Below, one piece after another: positions 17,575 through 27,177 of a DNA stretch of 64,000 nt. Position 1 is the first letter of the stretch. Each line of letters begins with the position of its first letter. The notes under the pieces are model-generated. The model was not told where the DNA came from. It did no database searches and saw nothing but the letters and a program-made list of their open reading frames with translations. This stretch comes from Anaerolineaceae bacterium (GTDB lineage Bacteria; Chloroflexota; Anaerolineae; Anaerolineales; Anaerolineaceae), in contig PABH01000051.1 of NCBI GenBank assembly GCA_002702705.1, positions 1 to 64,000 of the forward strand, written 5' to 3'. Both the position numbers and the translations under genes were made by a program.

Positions 17575-17784
17575 ATGGATCTTGTTCTTCTTTTTAATCA
17601 AATCAGTCGTGGTAAACATTTTTAAACATTTGCCCAAATTGCAACGGTACCGGAAGCTTTCAGCCGCTGCTTACAAACACTAAAAAAACAAGGGATGATT
17701 AAAATCCCACAACAAACGATCGAATTTATCGATCTAAAAAATCTAATTAAAATCGCTCAGGTGGAATTATCGGTTGAAATTTAA
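17575..17784 (+). pseudogene. Remnant of a Crp/Fnr-type regulator, C-terminal HTH
   Basis: A short frame encodes FAQIATVPEAFSRCLQTLKK, then QGMIKIPQQTIEFIDLKNL and a stop at 17782-17784. This matches the end of Crp/Fnr proteins: the recognition helix with PExxSRxLxxLxxxGxI, then the last strand and a terminal helix. Upstream in frame is a TAA at 17623-17625, preceded by residues that still fit the helix before the HTH (LLFNQISRGKHF). No sensory domain or start codon is present. It is therefore a decayed 3' end of a regulator gene. A terminator hairpin directly follows the stop codon. Confidence 0.72.
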
Positions 17785-17814
17785 AACCCCGGCAGTGGGA
17801 GCGCGCCGGGGTTT
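17783..17814. terminator. Bidirectional terminator
   Basis: AAACCCCGGC and GCCGGGGTTT form a 10-bp stem with an 11-nt loop. It serves the Crp/Fnr remnant on one strand and the chemotaxis receptor gene (stop at 17855) on the other. Confidence 0.75.
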
Positions 17815-17854
17815 GTACCAATAAATGGAGAACATGCTCAAAGCATGGTTTCCT

Positions 17855-19336
17855 TTAATCAAATTTAAATCCTGCTACTGAAGTTACCAGTCGATCCGCC
17901 ATCGTTTTTAAATCCTGGGAAGATTGGGAAACATCCACGACCTGTGCGTTCATTTCTTCCGTGGAAGCACTGACTTCTTCCACCGCAGCTGCATTTTCCT
18001 CGCTGATACTGGCAATATTTTCAATGGCCTGAGTAAGCTCTCCGGCACTGGCTGACATCTGCTCCGTTGCGGCTGTGTTTTCTTCCACTACTGCCGAAAC
18101 GGAATCCATTGAATTAACCATTTCATCCGCTGTGGCGCTCATTTGTTGGGCAGAAGCGGCAATCTTTTCCACTTGCACCCGCACTTGTTCTGCCGAATCC
18201 AAAATTTCATTTAAGGCTGATCCCGATTGATTAGCCCCTTCGACACCTTTTTCAACTTCAGTCGCACTGGCGCTCATCGCATCTACTGCTTCGCTCACCG
18301 TTATCTGAATGGCATTAATCAAGTCCGCGATCTCTTTGGTTGCCGCCGCTGATTTTTCTGCAAGTTTCCGAACCTCATCTGCCACAACCGCAAAACCTTT
18401 GCCATGTTCACCGGCTCGAGCCGCTTCAATGGCTGCGTTTAATGCCAACAAGTTCGTCTGGGAGGCAATATCATCAATCGTTTCAACAATCACACCAATC
18501 TGGTTAGACCGTACTCCCATTTCTTTCACTTTTTGCGCGCTCTGACCCACTTTCGATTTAATTTCGTGCATGGCACGCAAATTGTCTTCCACTTTTTGCG
18601 AACCTTTTCGGGCAGCATCTGCCGCCTGGTTAGAGCCTTTCACACTCGCCTGGGCGCTGTCTGCCACTTCTTGAATCATGGAAGCCAAACGGCCGGTTAA
18701 CTGAGCCGCCTTATCAATCGCGTTCGCCTGTTCTTGCGCACCGCGTGCCACCCCATCAACCGTGCGTGCCATCTGTTCTACGGAAGTGGCGGTTGTGTTA
18801 ATAAATGTGGTCTGCTGCTGTGTACCACTGGCAACCTGCGTGATGGTGGAAGCGATCTGGTTGGTTGCCTGGCCGGATTGTAAAGCGGCAGCGGCCATTT
18901 GAGCACTCGCACTACCGATTTCACCACTCATATTGGATACCGTTTCACATACCGTGTAGATTTCCTGTAAATTCATCACATATTCGACAGCGCCAATTAC
19001 GTTTCCCTTTTCATCCAAAAGGGCATTGGCTGCATATTGGATTGGTGTGATTTTTCCACCCGCTTTACTGATGGTACGTCCCTCACGAATCTGTTTAGTT
19101 TCCATCGCCTGATGTACCCGGCAATTTTTCGTTTGGCAGTGATTGGTTTGAAACAAATCATAACAATGTAATCCCACACATTCCTGAGCTTGTTTCCCAA
19201 CCAATGAAGCACCAGCCTCATTCATATACGTTACCACAAAATCGGGGTTGACTGCCATCACAGGCGCGCCGACTGCGCTCAACAACATAGCCTGCTCTTG
19301 CAGCTGACTTGATTTTTTCTTATTAAAAATATCCAT
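17855..19336 (-). CDS. Soluble methyl-accepting chemotaxis protein with Cys-rich PAS
   Basis: 493 residues without transmembrane segments. An N-terminal PAS (about 15-130) contains the Cys-His cluster [13 protein letters not shown] and CRVHQAM, typical of PAS domains in cytosolic chemoreceptors. A long antiparallel coiled coil follows, with the receptor hairpin tip [40 protein letters not shown], and many Ala/Ser/Glu heptads for methylation. It should bind CheA/CheW, but no che gene is in the window. The Cys/His set could bind metal or sense redox (inference). The start has AGGAGGG about 11 nt upstream. It appears to be monocistronic. Confidence 0.93.
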   Translation of the reverse strand: MDIFNKKKSSQLQEQAMLLSAVGAPVMAVNPDFVVTYMNEAGASLVGKQAQECVGLHCYDLFQTNHCQTKNCRVHQAMETKQIREGRTISKAGGKITPIQYAANALLDEKGNVIGAVEYVMNLQEIYTVCETVSNMSGEIGSASAQMAAAALQSGQATNQIASTITQVASGTQQQTTFINTTATSVEQMARTVDGVARGAQEQANAIDKAAQLTGRLASMIQEVADSAQASVKGSNQAADAARKGSQKVEDNLRAMHEIKSKVGQSAQKVKEMGVRSNQIGVIVETIDDIASQTNLLALNAAIEAARAGEHGKGFAVVADEVRKLAEKSAAATKEIADLINAIQITVSEAVDAMSASATEVEKGVEGANQSGSALNEILDSAEQVRVQVEKIAASAQQMSATADEMVNSMDSVSAVVEENTAATEQMSASAGELTQAIENIASISEENAAAVEEVSASTEEMNAQVVDVSQSSQDLKTMADRLVTSVAGFKFD

Positions 19337-19522
19337 TTAAAAGAATCCCTCCTGATTTGGAAGTTGTAAAAAGTGGTTGGCTTTGTAGTTAATCGGTGTC
19401 CCACCAGGTTTAATTTTTCACTGTTTAGTTTACTTAACTTTCCCCGCCAGTGCCATAAAATCAATATAAAGAATAGATAAATGTCACAAAAAAAACATAA
19501 ATCCATTGATGAAAAATCAAAA

Positions 19523-19588
19523 GACACCCCTTCGGGAAGTTTGGACTTTGTAAGCGCTAATCCCAAACTTGACTTCCCTGAAGGGGTC
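19523..19588 (-). terminator. Terminator of the MacAB-like export operon
   Basis: ACCCCTTC and GGGAAGT at the left (19526-19540) pair with ACTTCCC and GAAGGGGT at the right (19572-19587). A second inner pairing is AAGTTTGG/CCAAACTT. T-rich tracts flank both ends, and the element lies 31 nt past the stop of the adaptor gene. Confidence 0.75.
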
Positions 19589-19618
19589 ATTTTTTAATCG
19601 ATACTGTGTATTTAAAAT

Positions 19619-20785
19619 CTATTCTTCAAACGTTACCACAACGGACATCTTCCAGCGGAGGGGTAAATCCGTTTCGTCTAATTTAATCCGCACGGGGTAG
19701 GTAACATCACTGTAATTAATTTCAGCATAGTCTTTAATTTGAATAACGGTTCCGGTCAGGTCTTCCCCTTCAAAAGCATCCGTTTTAATCAGAACAGTAT
19801 CCCCTACTGCTACGCGCGTCACTTCCAATTCATTTAGATCTGTGGTTTCAACATACCAATCCGAAAAATCCGCCAAGACCGCAACCATTTGTGCTGCGCG
19901 AACAAATTCACCCTCTGTAATGTCAACACGAACCACTGTCCCATTAAAGGGGGCCGTTAACTCCAAATCCGAAATTGCGGATTGAAGGGCATCGACTTGT
20001 GCAGTGGCCGCAGCTAAGCGCTGCTCGGTAGCAGTCAGAACATCCTTGTCCGGACCCTGTCCAAATTTATCATAGGCATCTTCCGCTGTAGCTAAGTGAG
20101 CTCTGGCTAAGTCCAAATCCAAACGGAGCTGATCGTATTTTTGTTTAAGTTCGTCTCGATCCCGCTGTTTTTGGTTTAAGTCCACCTCCGCTCGATCAAC
20201 CGCATCCTGCCGATTTTGGCGGGTTGTATTATCCTCATCTAAATCCAGATAATCGGCTAAATCGTCTCGTTTATCTTCCAGGGTTTGTTTTGCGTCAGCG
20301 ATCTTCTCTTCCGCATCATCCAGGTCATCCTCATATGCATCTTCATCAAAATCATCCCAAGCTGCCTCAGCCTGGTTTAATTGAGTGCGGGCTTGTAAAA
20401 CATCTTGGTAAGCTTGATATTTTTCCGTGTCAGCGTATAAAAACAAATCATCCAAAACCTGCTGAGCATTAAGTTCTTCTAGCCGTGCTTTTTCCAAATC
20501 GGCTCTTAAAACTTGTTGATCTTCTAAACGAAAAAGCACATCTCCTGCACGAACAGTTTGCCCTTCCTCCACCAAAACTGATTCCACCACGCCGCTTACC
20601 TTAAACATCAGCTGCACATCTTTGGCGGGTACAATCTCGCCATCCGCGATAACCACACCCGAACTGGAATTCTCTGATGAATCATACACAACAGGAGCTT
20701 CCTCTGTGGGATTGATCTGGCTGCATGCACCAAGCAGTACGATAAAAGATAACGAGAGAATAATTAAGCTTAGTTTTTTGTTCAT
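19619..20785 (-). CDS. MacA/HlyD-like periplasmic adaptor lipoprotein
   Basis: 388 residues. A lipoprotein signal ends in LLGACSQ (lipobox Cys about 21), so the protein is anchored outside the membrane. A biotinyl-lipoyl-like half (MFKVSGVVESVLVEEGQTV, RAGDVLFRLEDQQ) is followed by a very long Asp/Glu/Lys-rich coiled-coil hairpin (about 105-245), the second lipoyl half (LTAPFNGTVVRVDITEGEFV) and a beta-barrel (VGDTVLIKTDAFEG). It is the last gene of an operon with an FtsX-type permease and two ATPases and would link the permease to the cell exterior. The ATG at 20785 has AAGGAA upstream; an earlier in-frame start lacks support. Confidence 0.9.
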   Translation of the reverse strand: MNKKLSLIILSLSFIVLLGACSQINPTEEAPVVYDSSENSSSGVVIADGEIVPAKDVQLMFKVSGVVESVLVEEGQTVRAGDVLFRLEDQQVLRADLEKARLEELNAQQVLDDLFLYADTEKYQAYQDVLQARTQLNQAEAAWDDFDEDAYEDDLDDAEEKIADAKQTLEDKRDDLADYLDLDEDNTTRQNRQDAVDRAEVDLNQKQRDRDELKQKYDQLRLDLDLARAHLATAEDAYDKFGQGPDKDVLTATEQRLAAATAQVDALQSAISDLELTAPFNGTVVRVDITEGEFVRAAQMVAVLADFSDWYVETTDLNELEVTRVAVGDTVLIKTDAFEGEDLTGTVIQIKDYAEINYSDVTYPVRIKLDETDLPLRWKMSVVVTFEE

Positions 20786-20833
20786 TTTGGATTTCCTTTC
20801 GATTTTTTCCAAATTTATCCCTCACAAAAATGG

Positions 20834-23221
20834 TTATTCGTAAGCCAAAACTTCCCGAATAGTAAGGCTGGCAGCATTTTTGGCAGGGAAGTAACTGGCA
20901 ACCAAAGATAAAATTAACAAGATAAAAAACCATAAGATAAAACCTTTTGGGGTAATGACAAAAGCGGAACTGGCCCCAAAAATAGCCGAATTGACCAAAT
21001 TAGTTAACACGTAGGAGATGGGGAATGAAATAACAATACCAATTAAATAACTGGTGAGGCCGATAAACAAACTTTCAAACATCACCAGGCGGGTAATAAT
21101 TTTGTTATAAGCTCCAATTGCGCGCAAAATGCCAATCTCCGCAGTTCGTTCCAGCACATTTAAGCTCAATGTACCGCTCAGACCAATTCCCCCCACAATT
21201 CCAGTTAATACGGACAAAAAAAGCAAAACGTAGATGAGCACGTTCATTTTTTCAAGTCCCTCTTTAACAATTTCCTGCTGAGATGTTGTACCGGCCACAT
21301 TATAACCCGCTGATGTGAGTTGGTCTTCAATTTTCTGAGCCATTTCCAACTGAAATTCCAGAGTATGTTCCGCCGTAACAACGCGGTACGTGCTGGTATG
21401 GTTCGGAGAATTCAGGTCTTGTGCCAGGGTACCAAAGGTGGTGTAAGCAAATTTTTCATCCAACCCGGTATAATGGAAAATACCCACAACTGTCCAAAAA
21501 TCTTCTTTGCCCCTGATTTCCAACAAAATTTGATCTCCGGGTTTTAAATCGGGGTAAGTATTCCAAAAAGCATCATTAACAACTATGGTGTGATTTTCTT
21601 CGGGTTTTACCCAGCTCCCCTCATTCACCACTTGAGATACGAGCGGGCTGTTATCTGGTGGTGCAACCAGGTTTACGTTTTCCGTCTTTGATTTGGTTTT
21701 CAGCTGGGCATACGTCGTCAACCAGGCCTCGCTGTAATCCACACCCGGAATCGTACTCAATTGGGCATTCATTTCTTTTACCGGATATTTTTGTTCCATT
21801 TCCAAATAAATATCAGCCTGGTTATAACGGGTTACGCGATCAATTTGTTTATCCAAAGAAAGTTCCACATTAAATACGGAAATAAAAATGGCACTTCCTA
21901 ACGAAAGGGTAAAAATGGTCAGGGCAAGCCGCCCCTTTTGGCGAAAGGTATTACGAATACCCAGGGTAATGATGCCATCTTTGCTGCGAATATTTTCTAA
22001 CCAGCGGTCAAACCGGCTTATTTTTTCTTCATTTTTAATTAATTTTGCTGAAAGTGCTTTCTGGATGGGCACGCTGGCCCCCTGCAGAATCGGGATAAAA
22101 GCCGCTAAAATCGGGATCAATAAAGCCACCACAATTTGCAGCATAATGATCGGTGGTAAAAAGATAAGCTGGTCATTAGTTTGTAACTTTCCGTTTAGAA
22201 CGGGCAAAATATTGGCTGCCATTTCCTGCCCCACGTAAGCACTGGCTGGTATGGCAATCATCAGGGAAATTAAACTAAATAAGACCACCAAAATCAAATA
22301 CATACCAATGATTTGTTTTCGTTCTCCACCAATCAATTTAATTACACCAATCTGGCGGATATGCTGTGCCATCAGTGCATTCATCGTGTTAATAACCAAT
22401 GCGCTGCTTAAGACCAAAATAAAGATACCGATAAAACCTATGATGACCGAAACCGCATCCGTGTAATTGGCGTAAGGCTGATCCACAGAACGGTTAATAT
22501 CTTTGCTTAAAATACGCCTCCCACTGTTTTCAACCTGTTCCGTAACCAATTCAGCTACCGCTTCAATTTCATTTAGATCATTTTGGTCACCTTCCGTAGT
22601 GATAACCAGGGTATCAAACAAACGTGGTTGGTGCAGATACTCCAGGGTATCCAGATTGATCATACCCAAACGTTGATTAAAAGTAATTGCCAGGTCAGAA
22701 CTATAATCTAAGGTTGTTCCAACCACATTTAACGTCAGGATGGTTCCATCGGAAAGCTCAACCTGCATCGGCGAACCCGGCTCAATTGGCAATGTTTCCA
22801 GGGAATCCGACAATAAGAGCACTTCTTTTTCAGCGGGATCAGTTTTTCCGCTGACCGGCGATAATTTTTTTATCCGCTGATTTGAAAAATCGTCAATTGC
22901 AGTAAACCGAATAGATAACCACTCATCTGTTCCCGGTTTTTTTGCGCGAGCTGCAATAGACACCCGTCCTTCGACTTCCTTCACCCCGTCGATATTTTGG
23001 ATCGTTTTTACAAAATCTTCGTCAAATAAATCGGTCTGAATTTGAATATTCGCCGGGTTCGTCGAAAGATAAGTTTGCACCATGCTTTCTGGAATGACAA
23101 AATAACCAACCCCCACGACACCCACCGCAAAAACCCCGATGGTTATGGATGCAATAATCATAATAGAACGAGCTTTATTATCCCAAAAATCCGTTAAAAC
23201 TTTTCGCCAGCGTGGTCTCAT
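20834..23221 (-). CDS. ABC transporter permease with two FtsX domains
   Basis: 795 residues. An N-terminal transmembrane helix (about 17-40) and a large extracytoplasmic domain (45-250) lead to an FtsX core of three helices (about 262-380). A second helix (430-450), a second extracytoplasmic domain and a C-terminal FtsX core (about 665-790, LERTAEIGILRAIGA) follow. The layout is that of long MacB/LolE-related permeases with both half-units in one chain. It overlaps the ATPase gene upstream by 4 nt (ATGA) and is followed by the adaptor. The substrate is unknown; lipoproteins, peptides or antibiotics are possible for this family. Confidence 0.9.
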   Translation of the reverse strand: MRPRWRKVLTDFWDNKARSIMIIASITIGVFAVGVVGVGYFVIPESMVQTYLSTNPANIQIQTDLFDEDFVKTIQNIDGVKEVEGRVSIAARAKKPGTDEWLSIRFTAIDDFSNQRIKKLSPVSGKTDPAEKEVLLLSDSLETLPIEPGSPMQVELSDGTILTLNVVGTTLDYSSDLAITFNQRLGMINLDTLEYLHQPRLFDTLVITTEGDQNDLNEIEAVAELVTEQVENSGRRILSKDINRSVDQPYANYTDAVSVIIGFIGIFILVLSSALVINTMNALMAQHIRQIGVIKLIGGERKQIIGMYLILVVLFSLISLMIAIPASAYVGQEMAANILPVLNGKLQTNDQLIFLPPIIMLQIVVALLIPILAAFIPILQGASVPIQKALSAKLIKNEEKISRFDRWLENIRSKDGIITLGIRNTFRQKGRLALTIFTLSLGSAIFISVFNVELSLDKQIDRVTRYNQADIYLEMEQKYPVKEMNAQLSTIPGVDYSEAWLTTYAQLKTKSKTENVNLVAPPDNSPLVSQVVNEGSWVKPEENHTIVVNDAFWNTYPDLKPGDQILLEIRGKEDFWTVVGIFHYTGLDEKFAYTTFGTLAQDLNSPNHTSTYRVVTAEHTLEFQLEMAQKIEDQLTSAGYNVAGTTSQQEIVKEGLEKMNVLIYVLLFLSVLTGIVGGIGLSGTLSLNVLERTAEIGILRAIGAYNKIITRLVMFESLFIGLTSYLIGIVISFPISYVLTNLVNSAIFGASSAFVITPKGFILWFFILLILSLVASYFPAKNAASLTIREVLAYE

Positions 23222-23949
23222 TGAAATTTTTTCCTTAATCGATGAAACAAGGATTCGGAGGTGGTCTTTTCACCAACCAATTGACCATCCACCAGTTTTA
23301 AAACCCGTTGCGCCCGGTTTGCAAGCTCATTGTCATGGGTCACCATAATAATTGTTTTTCCCTGTTCGGAAAGCGATTGAAAAATTCGAAATACCTGATC
23401 CGCTTCAGCAGAACCCAGATTACCGGTTGGTTCGTCCGCAATTAAGATAGGCGGATCATTCGCCAAGGCACGAGCGATGGCAGTTTTCTGCTGCTGTCCG
23501 CCGGAAACCGCATAAGGACGTTTATGTGCGTATTTTTTTAAATTGACCATCTCTAACAGTTCATAAGCACGATCTTCCTGTTGAGCAAGTGTAAACTTCC
23601 CGGCAATTTGCATGGGTAATTTGACATTTTCCAGCAGGGATAAAACCGGTATGAGTTGATAAAATTGAAAAACAATGCCCAGATTTTCACCCCGCCATAA
23701 CGCCATTTGTGTTTCGGATAAGGTATGAATCTCGGTGTGGTTGATGATTACCTTACCGGAGGTTGGTTTATCAATCCCCGTGATCATATTCATTAGTGTT
23801 GATTTACCGCTGCCGGAACGCCCCACCACCGCTGTAAATTCATGTTGGTAAAAACCTATTGAAATATCCCGTAAGGCAGGGAATTCTTCCGCCGCAATCC
23901 GGAACACTTTGTTTACTGAAGATAGGTTAATAAACGCCTGATCAGTCAT
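23218..23949 (-). CDS. ABC transporter ATP-binding protein, second of two
   Basis: 243 residues, LolD/MacB type. Walker A GRSGSGKST, Q-loop FQFYQLIPVLS, signature VSGGQQQKTAIARAL, Walker B ILIADEPTGNLG, and the switch His in MVTHDNEL are all present. The D-loop reads NLGSA instead of the usual NLDS. The gene overlaps the preceding ATPase gene by 8 nt and the permease gene by 4 nt. Together with its neighbour it may form a heterodimer of ATPases on one double-FtsX permease. Confidence 0.92.
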   Translation of the reverse strand: MTDQAFINLSSVNKVFRIAAEEFPALRDISIGFYQHEFTAVVGRSGSGKSTLMNMITGIDKPTSGKVIINHTEIHTLSETQMALWRGENLGIVFQFYQLIPVLSLLENVKLPMQIAGKFTLAQQEDRAYELLEMVNLKKYAHKRPYAVSGGQQQKTAIARALANDPPILIADEPTGNLGSAEADQVFRIFQSLSEQGKTIIMVTHDNELANRAQRVLKLVDGQLVGEKTTSESLFHRLRKKFQ

Positions 23950-24652
23950 TTTTGCCCCGCTTTTTTTCTTTAATCACTTCTCCATCTTCCAAAAAAAGCA
24001 GGTGATCAAATCGAGAAGCCAGGTTGCGATCATGGGTCACCATCACAACGGTTTTGCCACGATTGACCAGGTCCTGAAAGATCTGAAAAATAACTTCACT
24101 AGTCTGGGAATCCAGTGAACCGGTGGGTTCATCAGCAACAATTAAATCAGGATCATTCGCCAATGCACGCGCAATTGCCACTCGCTGGCGCTGTCCTCCC
24201 GAAATCAAATCCGGGGTCTTTTGGGCGTGATCACCAATCTCAACTTGCTCTAACAGTTGTTTTGCTCTTTTCGGACTCTCAAACGGGATGAATTTTCCAC
24301 AAAGGTCCATGGGTAACATTACGTTTTCTAATAGGCTGAGCTGATTCAGCAGTTCAAATGATTGGTAAATCACACCAACATTTTCTCCACGCCATCGGGT
24401 TAATTGATCCTGACTCAAATTGTGAAGTGGTGTGTTATCCACCCATAATTCACCGTGGGTTAGGTTATCAACTGCGGTTAACATATTGACCAGTGTCGAT
24501 TTTCCTGCACCTGATTTACCGATAATCCCAACAAAACTTGCCCTTTGAATTTCAAAATTTAAGGTTTTTAAAGCCGGAACATCCCCTGCGGGCGTGAAAT
24601 ATGTTTTGGAAACGTTTTGAAAACGGATATATGATTTTTTCTTATCATTCAT
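23942..24652 (-). CDS. ABC transporter ATP-binding protein, first gene of export operon
   Basis: 236 residues, LolD/MacB type. Walker [11 protein letters not shown]-loop [11 protein letters not shown], signature [15 protein letters not shown], Walker [14 protein letters not shown] and MVTHDRNL are intact. It is the first gene of the four-gene operon (ATPase, ATPase, permease, adaptor). TATACT directly abuts the start codon and no Shine-Dalgarno is visible, so the transcript may be leaderless or the real promoter is further up. It is divergent from a TetR-type regulator across a 110-nt region holding a palindrome. Confidence 0.92.
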   Translation of the reverse strand: MNDKKKSYIRFQNVSKTYFTPAGDVPALKTLNFEIQRASFVGIIGKSGAGKSTLVNMLTAVDNLTHGELWVDNTPLHNLSQDQLTRWRGENVGVIYQSFELLNQLSLLENVMLPMDLCGKFIPFESPKRAKQLLEQVEIGDHAQKTPDLISGGQRQRVAIARALANDPDLIVADEPTGSLDSQTSEVIFQIFQDLVNRGKTVVMVTHDRNLASRFDHLLFLEDGEVIKEKKRGKND

Positions 24653-24734
24653 AGTATAATTAACTTATGTCGTTTTATTTACAGATGAAGCATAAAATAA
24701 AGCGTGCTAATTGTCAAATTCAAATTTTGAAGTA

Positions 24735-24750
24735 TGTAAATTAGTTTACA
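24735..24750. promoter_or_regulatory. Candidate TetR operator
   Basis: TGTAAATTAGTTTACA is a perfect 6-bp inverted repeat with a 4-nt spacer. It lies 13 nt before the regulator start, within the divergent promoter region of the export operon. Binding by the adjacent TetR protein is inferred from position. Confidence 0.5.
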
Positions 24751-24762
24751 AAAAGGCTTATT

Positions 24763-25353
24763 ATGTCAAACAAATCTAAATTAGACCCGCGTGTCCGAAG
24801 AACACGAAAATGGCTGCAAGAAGCATTACTTTCACTGATGTTAACCAAACCATTTTCAAAAATATCAATTGCCGAAATAACCGACCAGGCAAATGTTTCC
24901 CGCCCTACTTTTTATTTACATTACAAAACGAAGGAAGAATTATTAATCGCCTATCTCGACGGCATCTATGAAAGTTTTATGGATGATATGGAGCAGTACA
25001 TCGATTTTATCGCCCAGGGGAAATTGGCCATCAAACTATATGAACAGGTGGCGGAAAACGCAACCTTTTTAAGGTCGCTGATCGATTCCGAAGTATCCAA
25101 CCTGGTGATGGAAAAAATGCAAAATTATTGTTATGATGTCATCAAAAAATTATTCGATAAAGAACCATTAAAATCCAACCACAATCTATCTGACAGCGTT
25201 AAAGACTTTACGGTTTCCAGTATGGCAGGCAGCACCTATGCGATGAGTATGCAGTGGCTTAAGACGGGTATGCCGCTCAGTCCAAAAGAAATGGGTGATT
25301 TAACCATGCGTTTATTAAAACCCGGCATGGAGGATGTTTTAACCAACGGATAA
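24763..25353 (+). CDS. TetR/AcrR-family transcriptional regulator
   Basis: 196 residues. The N-terminal helix-turn-helix (about 10-60) reads KISIAEITDQANVSRPTFYLHYKTKEELL, a canonical TetR_N. The C-terminal helical domain (70-190) would bind a ligand. It is divergently transcribed from the two-ATPase export operon, so it is the likely repressor of that operon and of itself. The ligand is unknown. The start ATG follows an AAAAAGG-like element about 7 nt upstream. Confidence 0.9.
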   Translation: MSNKSKLDPRVRRTRKWLQEALLSLMLTKPFSKISIAEITDQANVSRPTFYLHYKTKEELLIAYLDGIYESFMDDMEQYIDFIAQGKLAIKLYEQVAENATFLRSLIDSEVSNLVMEKMQNYCYDVIKKLFDKEPLKSNHNLSDSVKDFTVSSMAGSTYAMSMQWLKTGMPLSPKEMGDLTMRLLKPGMEDVLTNG

Positions 25354-25394
25354 CTTCTTCCAAATAAAGTTTTTAACCCCATCATTTATTAAAA

Positions 25395-27062
25395 TCAAGC
25401 TTGTTTTGTCATTTCCGCTTCAAGTTTGTCTAATAGATCATCCAAATCCTGATGGTATTCTTCAGCCGATTCCCAATTAATCATATCCTTATCCAGTGCT
25501 AAATCGATTTGGGAAATCATTTTTTCATAATTTTCTTCCGAAATCATGCCGGATTGTAACAAGGTATTGATGGTACTGCGTTCGGAACGTAAGGCTTCGC
25601 GCCATGCCATATCCAATTCATTCGCAGCCACATCCGGTTCTTTTTCCAACACCCCCCGAATCAAACCACGTAAACGAAATAATTCCGTTCTTAATACCGG
25701 ATCAACCAAATCAAAAGTGTGGTTAGAGATAAGCCCTTCGTTTCTAAGGGTATTGATGCGGTTATGCGCGGCCTGTGTGGCTGCTGCGCGAGCCTGGCGG
25801 ATCATATAAATATTATGCCCCAATGTATTTTCATTAAGCTTTAATCGTTTTACCAGGCCACCCATGGTTGTACCTTGAATAAGCAAGGTGAAAATCACCA
25901 CACCAAAAGTCATGGCACGGAGTTGGGCATACTGTGCTCCCAATCCTAATGCTAATGCCAGGGATATTGCGCCCCGTAAACCGCCCCAAAATAATACCGA
26001 CTTCCAACGGAAGGAAATAGATCGAGAAAAGCTGGAAAAACCAAAGATGACAATGGCTCTGGCAACCAAAACAGCCAAAATAGCTACGATAATAGCCTGC
26101 CAATTTTGCAATAACAAGACCGGATCTACTACCAAGCCAATTAATAAAAAGATCAATGAGTTGGCAATAAACGCTGCAAACTCCCAGAAGTTGGAAACAA
26201 CGATGCGGGTGGTGGGTGACATGGATTTTGGGCCAACACTCCCATTCACCAGACCTGCCGCTACCACAGCCAACACACCACTGACATGAATATTTTCAGC
26301 CAGGAAATAGACACCATATGCCAGAATAAAGGTGAGCGCGGTTTCAATCAGATAGTCATCCAATCGTGTCAAAATCCTAGATATGATAAAACCAATGATG
26401 ATACCAACCAAAATGCCGCCGCCCGCCACCAGAAGAAAATCCAGCATACCGGACAATAAGGTCACTTCTTTGGCCTGCGCAAGTTCAAGGGCGATGCCAA
26501 AAATGACAATAGCGGTCCCATCATTAAACAAACTCTCCCCTTCCAGCAGAACCTGCAGCCGTTTGGGCACACCCAAAGATTTAAACAAAGCTACCACAGC
26601 TACCGGATCGGTGGCAGCAATTAACGCCCCAAAAACCAATGCCGCTGTGAGCGGAATACCCACCCCAAAATATACACCAAAGCCCACCAATAAGGTTGTA
26701 ATTACTACACCCGGAATGGCAAAGGTGGTAATTAGTTTCCAATCCTTTAATAAATCTCTTGCTCGTAAATTAAAAGCTGCCTCAAAGATCAAGGGAGGAA
26801 CGAGTAATCCTAAAATAATTTCGCGGGTTACATCCGGGTCAAGATGAATAAACTCATCAAGAATATCAACCACACCTACGATAAACCCATATTCACTAAA
26901 TGATTGTGACCAATTGATGACAACAAACAGGAAAAAACCCACCAAAACCAGCCCAACCGTGTAGGGCATGCGTAATCTTCTGGCAATAATTCCCACAATG
27001 GCGGCAATTGATAATAATATTACAATTAATTCAATTGTTAAAATAATGTCTTGACTTGTCAT
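25395..27062 (-). CDS. Na+/H+ antiporter, CPA1/NhaP family
   Basis: 555 residues with about 12-13 transmembrane helices in the first 415. The ion-site helix has the family Asp-Pro (ALIAATDPVAVVALFKSLGV) and the next helix has LLEGESLFNDGTAIVIFG. The Arg-containing segment FWGGLRGAISLALAL is also typical of the family. A charged helical cytoplasmic tail (about 420-555, ending EAEMTKQA) probably regulates activity. It exchanges cytoplasmic Na+ (or K+) for H+. It is convergent with the TetR gene and divergent from azlC. No promoter element stands out. Confidence 0.93.
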   Translation of the reverse strand: MTSQDIILTIELIVILLSIAAIVGIIARRLRMPYTVGLVLVGFFLFVVINWSQSFSEYGFIVGVVDILDEFIHLDPDVTREIILGLLVPPLIFEAAFNLRARDLLKDWKLITTFAIPGVVITTLLVGFGVYFGVGIPLTAALVFGALIAATDPVAVVALFKSLGVPKRLQVLLEGESLFNDGTAIVIFGIALELAQAKEVTLLSGMLDFLLVAGGGILVGIIIGFIISRILTRLDDYLIETALTFILAYGVYFLAENIHVSGVLAVVAAGLVNGSVGPKSMSPTTRIVVSNFWEFAAFIANSLIFLLIGLVVDPVLLLQNWQAIIVAILAVLVARAIVIFGFSSFSRSISFRWKSVLFWGGLRGAISLALALGLGAQYAQLRAMTFGVVIFTLLIQGTTMGGLVKRLKLNENTLGHNIYMIRQARAAATQAAHNRINTLRNEGLISNHTFDLVDPVLRTELFRLRGLIRGVLEKEPDVAANELDMAWREALRSERSTINTLLQSGMISEENYEKMISQIDLALDKDMINWESAEEYHQDLDDLLDKLEAEMTKQA

Positions 27063-27177
27063 GTAGAACTCTCAGCTTTTGATTGTAAAACTCGACCCCA
27101 TTCATTATTTTATCATATTCGTTTTGTGATTTCATTTGATATAATCAAACGATCTTCGCCAAAAGGAACAATTTAAC

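Noticed and set aside
26383-26847. 154-residue frame antisense to the antiporter gene
   Set aside because: It is a shadow of a transmembrane gene, Lys/Thr/Pro-rich, with no ribosome site or recognisable motif.
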